43,501 nt of DNA. Source: an uncultured Lachnospira sp. (GTDB lineage: Bacteria > Bacillota > Clostridia > Lachnospirales > Lachnospiraceae). Position numbers and translations under genes: made by a program. Below the pieces are notes generated by a model that saw nothing but the letters and a program-made list of their open reading frames with translations, had not been told where the DNA came from and did no database searches. This document shows, piece after piece, positions 27,278 through 34,843 of this stretch; position 1 is the stretch's first letter, and every line of letters starts with the position of its first letter. Location of the stretch: the NCBI GenBank assembly GCA_934358235.1, contig CAKRKK010000001.1, positions 1 through 43,501 of the forward strand, written 5' to 3'.

Positions 27278-27304
27278 TTGTAAAACAAGCTGATATATTA
27301 TAAT
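27278..27304 (+). promoter_or_regulatory. Probable promoter for the trigger-factor-like lipoprotein gene
   Basis: A perfect TATAAT at 27299-27304 with TTGTAA at 27278-27283 and a 15-nt spacer, shorter than ideal. The divergent gap 27098-27343 otherwise holds AT-rich DNA and a GTTATAAC palindrome at 27262-27269. Confidence 0.4.
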
Positions 27305-27343
27305 ACGAATAATATGTCAAGAATAAGGAAATGAGGATTATTT

Positions 27344-28510
27344 ATGAGAAAGAAATTAGTAAGCCTTATGCTAGCTGCTACAATGGCAGCATCGCTTGCG
27401 GCATGTGGCTCTAAAAAGACAGAAGAAGCTACTTCGACAGTACATAAGGATGTAACTGCTTCACAATATGATGCAACAGTATCAGCAGATGCAGCAATAT
27501 ATAAAAAGAACTTCACATTGCCAGAGTTTAAGGGCATGGAGGTAACAGTTGATAAGTCTGTGCTTAATGTGTCAGATTCAGATGTAGAAGATTATATTAA
27601 TCAGAATATCGTTGCTGCACAGGCTTCCACAGAGAATGTAACAAGTGGTGTTACTGCTGATGGAGATAAGATTATACTTGATTATTCAGGCAAGATTGAT
27701 GGAGAAGCCTTCCAGGGTGGTACAGCAACAGATGCTTCATACACTATCGGTTCTGGTAATTTCATAAGCGATCTTGATAAGGGACTTGCAGGACTTACCG
27801 TAGGACAGGAGTATGACATACCATGTACATTTCCAGATAATTATACATCAGACCTTGCAGGCAAGAAGGCAGTGTTTACTGTAAAGGTAACAGCCATTGT
27901 CAAGACAACATATCCAGAGATAACAGATGAATGGGTAGCAGAGAATAAGGAAACACTCAGTCTTTCAAGCAATACTGTTCCTGAATTCAAGGATGAGGTA
28001 AGAAAGGTAGTTGAGGCAAATGCTAATGATAAATATGTTCAGACAACATATGCCAGTGCAGTAGCCAAGCTGAAGGAAAGTATTGGTGATAACGTTACAT
28101 ATCCAGACGATGAATTACAGTCACTTATTGAAATATACAACAATAATATAGAAACTGAATTCAATAACTATGGTTCTTATTATGGAGTATCAGATCTTGA
28201 TACATACAAGACAAAGGTGTACGGCTTTGAGTCAATCGATGAATTCAATTCATATGTAGATAAACAGGCTAAGGATTATCTTCTTGAGAAAATGATAGCA
28301 GTAGTAATAGCTTCTGCTAATGATATCCACGTATCAGAGGATGAAATCGTATCTTATGGAAATGATCTTGCTACATATTATGGATATGATGACTTTGCTG
28401 CTATCACAGATGCAGTAGGCAACGAGGTTGTTGCAGAGATAGGTTACCAGCTTCTTTCACAGAAGGTAATGGAATTCGTGTGCAGCCAGATATCAGAGAT
28501 TGAGCAGTAA
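27344..28510 (+). CDS. Trigger-factor-like foldase lipoprotein (FKBP-type PPIase)
   Basis: A 388-residue lipoprotein. The signal ends at LAAC (C21). Residues about 60-110 resemble part of a trigger-factor N-region (MEVTVDKSVLNVSDSDVEDYI). An FKBP peptidyl-prolyl isomerase domain follows (about 105-185) with GDKIILDYSGKIDGEAFQGG and LAGLTVGQEYDI. The remainder is a helical trigger-factor-type C-domain. The cytosolic trigger factor has no signal peptide, so this copy should fold secreted proteins at the outer membrane face. It has its own promoter region. Confidence 0.85.
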   Translation: MRKKLVSLMLAATMAASLAACGSKKTEEATSTVHKDVTASQYDATVSADAAIYKKNFTLPEFKGMEVTVDKSVLNVSDSDVEDYINQNIVAAQASTENVTSGVTADGDKIILDYSGKIDGEAFQGGTATDASYTIGSGNFISDLDKGLAGLTVGQEYDIPCTFPDNYTSDLAGKKAVFTVKVTAIVKTTYPEITDEWVAENKETLSLSSNTVPEFKDEVRKVVEANANDKYVQTTYASAVAKLKESIGDNVTYPDDELQSLIEIYNNNIETEFNNYGSYYGVSDLDTYKTKVYGFESIDEFNSYVDKQAKDYLLEKMIAVVIASANDIHVSEDEIVSYGNDLATYYGYDDFAAITDAVGNEVVAEIGYQLLSQKVMEFVCSQISEIEQ

Positions 28511-28557
28511 TAAGCACGAAACCTATAAGTAATAAAATATTGAGCATACATTAAATG

Positions 28558-28590
28558 TATTGGGACAGTGTAGAAGACATTGTCCCAATA
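28558..28590 (+). terminator. Hairpin after the foldase lipoprotein gene
   Basis: A 13-bp stem, TATTGGGACAGTG (28558-28570) with CATTGTCCCAATA (28578-28590), one G-T pair, and a 7-nt loop. The 3' side is not T-rich, so it may be a weak terminator or an mRNA-stabilising hairpin upstream of the SulP gene. Confidence 0.5.
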
Positions 28591-28628
28591 TTAATGTTAA
28601 AGTGTACTATTCCAAAATGGAGGTTATA

Positions 28629-30296
28629 ATGAAAGAATTCGTACCAAAGATATTTGATGTGATGAAAACATATTCTAAGGAACAGCTTGTAAAGGATATT
28701 ATAGCTGGAATAATAGTTGCTATTATTGCACTTCCTTTGTCAATTGCGCTTGCCCTTGCATCAGGGGTTAGTCCGGAGCAGGGTATATATACTGCAATAT
28801 TTGCAGGCTTTGTAATATCCTTCTTAGGTGGCAGCAGAGTTCAGATAGCAGGACCTACCGCAGCATTTGCAACGATAGTTGCAGGTATTGTTGCTAAGAA
28901 TGGCATGGATGGACTTATAGTGGCAACTATTATGGCAGGTATAATACTTGTGGTTATGGGGTTTCTTAAGTTTGGCAATCTTATACGTTTTATACCATAT
29001 ACAATAACAACCGGATTTACATTTGGTATAGCAGTAACAATTGTTATTGGACAGATAAAGGATTTTTTCGGACTTACTTATCCGGCAGGCACAGCGACAG
29101 TAGAAACTATGGATAAGCTTAAGGCGGTTGTTCTTAATATAGGAACCTTTAACATAAAGGCTTTTATTGTTGGAGCAGCAGCACTTGCAATACTTATCAT
29201 ATGGCCTAAGTTTAAGGCTCTTGACAAGATACCACCATCACTTATAGCGGTTATTGTTTCTGTACTTATGGTAAAGCTTATACCAGCTTTTTCAGATGTG
29301 AATACAATAGGAAGTCTGTATACAATAAAGAAGGGGCTTCCATCAGCAGGTCTGCCAGTTGTTAATGCAGATATGATTATGACACTTCTTCCAGATGCAC
29401 TTACTATTGCGGTGCTTGCAGGTATTGAGAGTCTTCTTTCATGTGTAGTATCTGATGGTATGATAGGTTCAAGACATAAGCCTAATATGGAGCTTGTTGC
29501 ACAGGGCGCAGGTAATATAGTATCTGCACTTTTTGGAGGCATCCCAGCGACAGGTGCTATTGCAAGAACAGCAGCGAATGTAAAGAATGGCGGACGTACA
29601 CCAATAGCGGGTATGGTACATGCAGTCACACTTCTTATCGTACTTGTAGTTCTTATGCCATATGCGGCGTGGATACCAATGCCAGCTATTGCTGCAATCC
29701 TTTTTATAGTTGCATATAATATGAGCGGCTGGAGAGAAATGGTTAAGCTTGTAAAGCATTCACCTAAATCTGATTCACTTGTACTTCTTACAACTATGAT
29801 ACTTACTGTTGTATTCGATCTTGTTGTTGCCATAGAGGTAGGCATAGTTATGGCGGCACTTCTCTTCCTTAAGAGAATGTCAGATGTAACAGAGGTAAGA
29901 GGCTGGAAGTATATAGGTGATAATATAGATGAGGATAATGATCCGGATAGTATTCACCTTAAAGAGGTACCAGACAAAACACTTGTATATGAAATAATCG
30001 GACCTATGTTTTTTGCGGCTGCAGATAAGTTCATGGAAATAAGCCTGGATTCTGATGTTAAGGTTGTTATTATCAGAATGAGAGGTGTACCTGCTATGGA
30101 TATATCAGCATTACGTTCACTTAAGAATATACAGGATATGTGTAAGAAAAGAGGAGTTACCCTTGTATTATCCCACGTTCAGGAGCAGCCAAGAAATATG
30201 ATGGAAAAGGCTGGCTTTGTCAAAGAAGTAGGAGAAGAACATTTCTGTGCTAATATAGATGCTGCACTTGCACATGCGAAGGAAATAATTGCCTAG
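28629..30296 (+). CDS. SulP/SLC26-family anion transporter with STAS domain
   Basis: A 555-residue transporter: about 11-14 membrane segments (residues about 25-430) with the SulP signature around LPLSIALALASGVSPEQGIY, then a cytoplasmic STAS domain (about 450-550) with DISALRSLKN. Members move sulfate, bicarbonate or other anions; the substrate cannot be told from sequence. GGAGG lies 5 nt before ATG 28629; an upstream in-frame ATG at 28560 is within the hairpin region and unlikely. Confidence 0.88.
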   Translation: MKEFVPKIFDVMKTYSKEQLVKDIIAGIIVAIIALPLSIALALASGVSPEQGIYTAIFAGFVISFLGGSRVQIAGPTAAFATIVAGIVAKNGMDGLIVATIMAGIILVVMGFLKFGNLIRFIPYTITTGFTFGIAVTIVIGQIKDFFGLTYPAGTATVETMDKLKAVVLNIGTFNIKAFIVGAAALAILIIWPKFKALDKIPPSLIAVIVSVLMVKLIPAFSDVNTIGSLYTIKKGLPSAGLPVVNADMIMTLLPDALTIAVLAGIESLLSCVVSDGMIGSRHKPNMELVAQGAGNIVSALFGGIPATGAIARTAANVKNGGRTPIAGMVHAVTLLIVLVVLMPYAAWIPMPAIAAILFIVAYNMSGWREMVKLVKHSPKSDSLVLLTTMILTVVFDLVVAIEVGIVMAALLFLKRMSDVTEVRGWKYIGDNIDEDNDPDSIHLKEVPDKTLVYEIIGPMFFAAADKFMEISLDSDVKVVIIRMRGVPAMDISALRSLKNIQDMCKKRGVTLVLSHVQEQPRNMMEKAGFVKEVGEEHFCANIDAALAHAKEIIA

Positions 30297-30321
30297 TTAA
30301 ACAGGCTTAATATGTAATTAT

Positions 30322-30377
30322 AAAACCGCTGCAAATAAGAGCTGCCATATCGGGCGGCTTTTAGCTGCAGCGGTTTT
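30322..30377. terminator. Branched bidirectional terminator
   Basis: An outer 12-bp stem, AAAACCGCTGCA (30322-30333) with TGCAGCGGTTTT (30366-30377), encloses an inner AGCTGCC/GGCGGCT hairpin. A T run follows. It lies between the convergent SulP and amidohydrolase genes. Confidence 0.85.
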
Positions 30378-30394
30378 TATATAACGTCATATGC

Positions 30395-31231
30395 TTAATT
30401 GTTTTTAAAAAATGTGTCAAGAAGCTGTCTTGCATTTTCTCCAAGTATCATATCAAGCTCTTCATTATTAAGTCCGCTTTCGCGTATAAGCCTGAGCGCT
30501 TCTGACTGGTCAGACCAGGGGCTGTCAGTTCCAAATAATATATGGTCAGAGCCGTGTGCACGTACCATTTCTACAAATTTCTGTTTCTTAAGAAAGTAGA
30601 AGTCCGGAGAATTCTTTAGGACAAATGCTGTATCAAGCCAGACACCGGGTGTACCGATGAGCTTTTCACACACTTCATTATACATACCCCATCCGCCCAT
30701 ATGGGCAAGGACAAGCTTTCTAGGTTCAACCTGATGAATCATATTGGCAATACGTTCAACACCTGCCTCGTCACAGTTAGGAAAGCTTATATCCATACCG
30801 CAATGTATGGATACGATAAGATCATTATCGAAGGCACAGCTTATTATGTTAAGATAGCGTGTGTCATCTATGTTAGTTCTTTGAAATACCGGGTGCAGCT
30901 TTATTCCCGGTACGTTTCTTTTAGCAAGCTCCTTTAGAATATCAGAATAATTATCATTATCAGGATGTATAGCACCAAAGGATATAATTCCGGATTCCAT
31001 ATAGGTTTCATTGGTATTAATGGCGATTTCGTTAATAGTCTGGTGCTGAGACGGTCTGGTTGCAACCGGCAGCAGGATAGAATAGTCTATGCCAGCCTTT
31101 TTCATGGACTGTCTGATAGATGAGACACGTCCGTCCAGATAGTTAGGTATACCACCGCTTTGCGCAAGACGTCCGACAGCGCGGTCTGCAAGCTCATCCG
31201 GAAAGCTGTGGGTGTGAAAATCTATAATCAT
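30395..31231 (-). CDS. Amidohydrolase 2-family metal-dependent hydrolase
   Basis: A 278-residue TIM-barrel enzyme of the Amidohydrolase 2 family. It begins MIIDFHTHSFPD with the HxH metal motif. VSIHCGMD, LAHMGGWGMY and ILFGTDSPW give further metal or catalytic His/Asp residues. Relatives are decarboxylases or hydrolases of small molecules; the substrate is unknown. GGAGG lies 10 nt before ATG 31231. It is a single gene bounded by the divergent spoVT. Confidence 0.85.
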   Translation of the reverse strand: MIIDFHTHSFPDELADRAVGRLAQSGGIPNYLDGRVSSIRQSMKKAGIDYSILLPVATRPSQHQTINEIAINTNETYMESGIISFGAIHPDNDNYSDILKELAKRNVPGIKLHPVFQRTNIDDTRYLNIISCAFDNDLIVSIHCGMDISFPNCDEAGVERIANMIHQVEPRKLVLAHMGGWGMYNEVCEKLIGTPGVWLDTAFVLKNSPDFYFLKKQKFVEMVRAHGSDHILFGTDSPWSDQSEALRLIRESGLNNEELDMILGENARQLLDTFFKNN

Positions 31232-31350
31232 ATAATTGTAACCTCCTGTAATAATCATTACCAGCATATAATAGTTTTAAACCTTAGAAATTCGATACCG
31301 ATAACGTTATATTACCACACGTTATAAATCAACGTCAAAAATGTAATAAT

Positions 31351-31380
31351 AGAATATTTTTGTATATTTGCCATATACTA
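31351..31380 (+). promoter_or_regulatory. Sigma-G/F-like promoter of spoVT
   Basis: AGAATA (31351-31356), a 17-nt spacer and TATACTA (31374-31380). This compares with the forespore consensus of roughly TGAATA and CATACTA, one mismatch in each half. spoVT is sigma-G-dependent in B. subtilis. A nearby ATAACGTTAT palindrome (31302-31311) may be a separate operator. Confidence 0.5.
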
Positions 31381-31428
31381 ACTCCAAAACCGATTTATAG
31401 CAAAATGCGTGCAGAAATGGAGATTAAT

Positions 31429-31971
31429 ATGAAAGCAACTGGTATTGTAAGAAGAATTGATGATCTGGGAAGAATTGTCATACCTAAAGAGATAAGAAGA
31501 ACCTTAAGAATAAGAGAAACTGATCCTATGGAAATATATACAGATATGGATGGTCAGATTGTATTAAAAAAGTATTCACCTATGGGAGACATAACCGCTT
31601 TTGCAGAGAAATATGTACAGGCTATGGCAGGCAATACAGGAATGTCAGTTGCAATAACGGACAGGGACAGAGTTATTGCAGCAGCAGGAAATGAGAAGAA
31701 GTATGTACAGGGTAAGCAGATATCCAAAGAGCTCAATGATATTATGGATGAAAGAAAAAGTATCGTTGCTAAGGCAGGAGATAAGGCATATATAACGCTT
31801 GTGCCAGATTATGAGTGCTGGTATGAGGCGGTAAGCCCTATAATATGCGCAGGAGATGTGCTTGGAGTAGTGGCTATGTTTACAACACAGAAGGGATATG
31901 AGTTTGGTGAGAATGAAAAATGCCTGGTCAGGGTGGCAGCAGATTTTCTTGGAAAACATATGGATAGCTAA
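31429..31971 (+). CDS. spoVT: Stage V sporulation protein T
   Basis: A 180-residue forespore transcription regulator. The N-terminal AbrB-type swapped-hairpin DNA-binding domain reads MKATGIVRRIDDLGRIVIPKEIRRTLRI; the C-terminal GAF domain (about 55-178) is complete. Length matches B. subtilis SpoVT (178). GGAG lies 6 nt before ATG 31429. It modulates sigma-G genes late in sporulation and marks the beginning of the 'yab' gene block. Confidence 0.95.
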   Translation: MKATGIVRRIDDLGRIVIPKEIRRTLRIRETDPMEIYTDMDGQIVLKKYSPMGDITAFAEKYVQAMAGNTGMSVAITDRDRVIAAAGNEKKYVQGKQISKELNDIMDERKSIVAKAGDKAYITLVPDYECWYEAVSPIICAGDVLGVVAMFTTQKGYEFGENEKCLVRVAADFLGKHMDS

Positions 31972-32069
31972 ATGCCTGCTGCTGTAAAGAGTTATACTTG
32001 CAAGAAAAGCAGAATATAGGCTATACTGTGCATAAGCCACAGACAGGATATGTATATCGGATTATATAT

Positions 32070-32104
32070 AAAGAAGTGCTGGCGGAAGGTGTGGCACTTC
32101 TTTT
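32070..32104 (+). terminator. Terminator after spoVT
   Basis: A 10-bp stem, AAAGAAGTGC (32070-32079) with GCACTTCTTT (32094-32103), a 14-nt loop and a following short T run. It isolates spoVT from rqcP. The rest of the 31972-32147 gap shows no other clear element. Confidence 0.75.
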
Positions 32105-32147
32105 GTTATGCTGGCAGTTAATAATAGGATAATGGAGAATAAAGAAT

Positions 32148-32387
32148 ATGAGATTAGATAAGTATTTAAAGGTATCAAGACTGATAAAGAGACGTACAGT
32201 AGCCAATGATGCATGTGATGCAGGAAGAGTAATGATTAATGATAAGGTGGCAAAGGCATCGGCTGAGGTAAAGGCAGGAGATGTTATAGAGATATCTTTT
32301 GGCAACAAGAATGTTAAGGTCAGAGTTACTGACGTTAAGGATACAGTAAAGAAAGAAGAAGCAAAGGAAATGTTTGAATACATTTAG
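32148..32387 (+). CDS. rqcP: RNA-binding S4 domain protein RqcP (YabO)
   Basis: A 79-residue S4-domain protein, typical of RqcP. It reads MRLDKYLKVSRLIKRRTVANDACDAG at the N-terminus, the RNA-binding S4 face. RqcP works with RqcH on stalled 50S subunits to add C-terminal Ala tails during ribosome quality control. Its position between spoVT and yabP is the same as yabO in B. subtilis. A GGAGAA site precedes the ATG. Confidence 0.9.
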   Translation: MRLDKYLKVSRLIKRRTVANDACDAGRVMINDKVAKASAEVKAGDVIEISFGNKNVKVRVTDVKDTVKKEEAKEMFEYI

Positions 32388-32390
32388 AGT

Positions 32391-32420
32391 GTCATATTTT
32401 CCTCCGCTCTTTAATATACT
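32391..32420 (+). promoter_or_regulatory. Sigma-E-like promoter of yabP-yabQ
   Basis: GTCATATT (32391-32398), 14 nt, then AATATACT (32413-32420). Counted by consensus, ATA is followed by 16 nt and a -10 agreeing at six of eight positions with CATACANT. It starts 3 bp after the rqcP stop and gives the sporulation genes their own mother-cell promoter. Confidence 0.55.
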
Positions 32421-32474
32421 AGACAAGTAACTGTTAGGATATTATATGTGTCGGTTTGAAAGGAGCAGCGGTTT

Positions 32475-32762
32475 ATGGAGGAAGTAAGGCGTGTAAGACA
32501 TCCGCATACTGTAAGAATGGAAGACAGGAAAAAGGTTGAATTCACCGGGATTACGGATGTTATATCCTTTGAACCTGCGAAGGTAATGCTTGAGTCGGAC
32601 TATGGAGTTATTGTTATAAAAGGAGATGCGCTTCATGTGAATAAGCTTTCTGTTGAAAAGGGAGAGCTTGATGTTGACGGAAGAATAGACTCACTTGTAT
32701 ATTCACAGAATAGTCCGTCGGGGAAAAAGGGCGAATCATTGGTTGACAGACTGTTCAGGTAA
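32475..32762 (+). CDS. yabP: Sporulation protein YabP
   Basis: A 95-residue YabP-family protein, needed for sporulation in B. subtilis. The conserved stretch HTVRMEDRKKVEFTGITDVISFE and VIKGDALHVNKLSVEKGEL identify it. The gene is preceded by GAAAGGAG and a sigma-E-like promoter. It ends 7 nt before yabQ. The molecular role is not established. Confidence 0.92.
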   Translation: MEEVRRVRHPHTVRMEDRKKVEFTGITDVISFEPAKVMLESDYGVIVIKGDALHVNKLSVEKGELDVDGRIDSLVYSQNSPSGKKGESLVDRLFR

Positions 32763-32769
32763 CCTGCCT

Positions 32770-33186
32770 ATGACAACTGATATTGTATGGGAGGGTAGTA
32801 CGCTTTGCAGAACTCTCTGGTGGGGAATGGTATTTGCGGCAGAATATGACACCATAAGAATATTAAGAAGAATAGTAAGGCATAAGACGCTCATTATTCC
32901 GGCGGTCGAGGATATAATATACTGGCTTTATATATCAGTAAAGGTTTTTTCAATATGCTTCTATGTCAATGACGGCGTTATGAGAGCGTTTATTATTGCC
33001 GGCTTTGCCATAGGAGCTGTAATATATATCAGGACACTAAGCAGGTATTATATAAAATATGGTGTCAGGCTTATACAACTGATATTAAAGCTTGCAGGCA
33101 TAATTATAATAAAACCATTGAAATTACTGTTATCTGTGTTTAGAATGATGAAGAGTGCTATAAAACTAAAGTGTAAGAATAAATAA
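32770..33186 (+). CDS. yabQ: Spore cortex protein YabQ
   Basis: A 138-residue membrane protein with about four hydrophobic segments and a basic C-terminus, matching YabQ, which is needed for cortex formation. The motif LWWGMVFAAEYDTIRILRRIVRH is a usual N-terminal feature. ATG 32770 follows yabP by 7 nt with only a weak site, consistent with translational coupling. An in-frame ATG at 32695 inside yabP is unlikely. Confidence 0.85.
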   Translation: MTTDIVWEGSTLCRTLWWGMVFAAEYDTIRILRRIVRHKTLIIPAVEDIIYWLYISVKVFSICFYVNDGVMRAFIIAGFAIGAVIYIRTLSRYYIKYGVRLIQLILKLAGIIIIKPLKLLLSVFRMMKSAIKLKCKNK

Positions 33187-33218
33187 CGATAGGTGTATAT
33201 AGAAATGGAGCGGTATAT

Positions 33219-33545
33219 ATGAGATTCGAAACCAGAAGAGAAAGGGAGCTTCGAAGAAAAAGACAGAAGCGTTCAGCTATACTTGGCATGGTGTTTGCCC
33301 TGCTGGTTGTTATAGGACTTGGTGTGCTGTTATGGAATGGAAAGAGAAGTATAGAGGCTAAGAATGTGGAATACGAGAAAGAAATAGCAGAGCTTCAGGC
33401 ACAGGTGGATGAAGAACAGAAGAGAACTAATGAGCTTAACGAGTATAAGAAATATATCCAGACAAAGAAATTCGTGGAGGAGGTCGCAAAGGATAAGTTC
33501 GGGCTTGTATATCCGGATGAGATAATATTTAGAGGAAAGAAGTAG
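33219..33545 (+). CDS. divIC: Septum formation initiator DivIC/FtsB-like
   Basis: A 108-residue bitopic cell-division protein. A basic cytoplasmic start (ETRRERELRRKRQKR) is followed by a membrane helix (about 20-42), a coiled coil (about 45-80) and an acidic C-terminal tail. It forms the FtsL-DivIC-DivIB complex that activates septal peptidoglycan synthesis. ATGGAGCGG precedes the ATG. Position after yabQ matches Bacillus. Confidence 0.9.
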   Translation: MRFETRRERELRRKRQKRSAILGMVFALLVVIGLGVLLWNGKRSIEAKNVEYEKEIAELQAQVDEEQKRTNELNEYKKYIQTKKFVEEVAKDKFGLVYPDEIIFRGKK

Positions 33546-33549
33546 TAAA

Positions 33550-33582
33550 ATGACATTTTTTGCATACATCAACGTATATAAT
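33550..33582 (+). promoter_or_regulatory. Candidate wide-spaced promoter before the spoIIE-like gene
   Basis: ATGACA (33550-33555) and a perfect TATAAT (33577-33582) are separated by 21 nt. B. subtilis spoIIE and spoIIG have sigma-A promoters with similarly wide spacing, activated by Spo0A. I see no clear Spo0A box (TGNCGAA) nearby, so activation by Spo0A is inferred. Confidence 0.45.
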
Positions 33583-33686
33583 CATAGCTGTCAGACTAAA
33601 TGCTGTGCTGGCAGAGCCGTAAAAGCCATTATACAGGACGGTCTGCAGTGCTATTAAATAATTCTGGGTATCGGGGGGAGATAGTT

Positions 33687-34811
33687 ATGAGCAGAAGTGA
33701 TGAGTTGTGTATGACATATACCGTTAACAGACTTTTAGAAACAGCAAAGACCTTTAGGAGGCTTGGGGAAACCTATGAATGTGCCTCAGGAGATAATGCA
33801 CAGAGTCCAAGCTTTAAAAGACAGTTATTTCTGGTGGCAGATATTCTTGATGATTGTACACTTATGCAGACAGAGTCAGAAAAGCTGGTAAAGAGTGTAT
33901 ACAGGGAATTCTCCTCAAGAGGACTGCTGCTTGGAATAGTAATTAAAGACGTTAACGTTTTAAAGAGCAGAAACGGAAGGAATGAAGTGGTGGTTGCTGC
34001 CAGAACGCTGGGGAAGGGCTGTGTTGCTGAAAGAAAGATAAGAAAAATAGTAACGGAGGTGCTAGGGAGTGGCTATTATTCTGATCACAACAACAGACTG
34101 GTTGTTAATGATGAGCTCCAGCAGTATGTGTTTCATCAGGAAAACAGATTCCGGTTTCTGTATGGTGTAGCAAGGGAATGTAAGGATAAGAGTGGATTTA
34201 ATGGGGATAATTTCCTGATTTCCAATCTCGCCTGTGGAAAAGCTGTTGCAGCAATAGCGGATGGCTGTGGAAGCGGCAAGAGGGCATTCATAGAAAGCAG
34301 AATGGTCATTGAGCTTATGGAAAACTGTATAGATGCCGGATTTGAGGAAAAAACAGCTATTGATTTCATTAATTCAGCGTATATTAATGGTGGGGGAAAG
34401 GGAAATCCTGTCACTATGGATATGAGTGTGATAGACTGCCAGTCAGGTATAATGCATTGTATTAAGCTTGGGGCGGTGTCTACATTTATAAAAAGAGAGG
34501 GCTGGGTTGAGATAATAAAGTCATCAACGCTGCCTATGGGTGTATTAGAACAGGTTGATTATGATTGTACTGATAAGAAGTTATATGATGGCGATTATGT
34601 TATAATGGTCAGCGATGGAGTGCTTGATAATCTGCCAGGAGTGAATAAAGAGGAAAGGCTTGTGGAGATTATTAATGGAGTAAGGCTTAAGAAGCCTAAG
34701 GCAATAGCAGAGGAAATATTAAAAAAGTCTATTGGATATAACCATGAGGAAGTATTTGACGATTGTACAGTGCTTGTGTTTGCACTTTTTGATACATTTG
34801 CATCAGAATAA
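33687..34811 (+). CDS. SpoIIE-like PP2C phosphatase lacking the membrane domain
   Basis: A 374-residue soluble protein at the spoIIE position of the block (after divIC, before tilS). The N-terminal part (about 1-150) includes YTVNRLLETAKTFRRLGETYE, like the linker just after the SpoIIE membrane region. The C-terminal PP2C domain has NGDNFLISNL, AIADGCGSGKRAF, VSDGVLDNL and VFDDCTVLV, supplying metal-binding Asp residues. B. subtilis SpoIIE is 827 residues with ten membrane helices; here those are absent and only 141 bp separate the gene from divIC. It should dephosphorylate an anti-sigma antagonist (SpoIIAA-like) to release sigma-F. GGGGGGAG lies 6 nt before ATG 33687; ATG 33600 is an alternative. 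Confidence 0.85.
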   Translation: MSRSDELCMTYTVNRLLETAKTFRRLGETYECASGDNAQSPSFKRQLFLVADILDDCTLMQTESEKLVKSVYREFSSRGLLLGIVIKDVNVLKSRNGRNEVVVAARTLGKGCVAERKIRKIVTEVLGSGYYSDHNNRLVVNDELQQYVFHQENRFRFLYGVARECKDKSGFNGDNFLISNLACGKAVAAIADGCGSGKRAFIESRMVIELMENCIDAGFEEKTAIDFINSAYINGGGKGNPVTMDMSVIDCQSGIMHCIKLGAVSTFIKREGWVEIIKSSTLPMGVLEQVDYDCTDKKLYDGDYVIMVSDGVLDNLPGVNKEERLVEIINGVRLKKPKAIAEEILKKSIGYNHEEVFDDCTVLVFALFDTFASE

Positions 34812-34843
34812 AGTAAAGGCTGGCCTGTCAGAATGAGGAAAAG

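Noticed and set aside
29078..29845. 255-codon minus-strand ORF inside the SulP gene
   Set aside because: Antisense shadow with a Ser/Thr/Ile-biased composition and no start signals.
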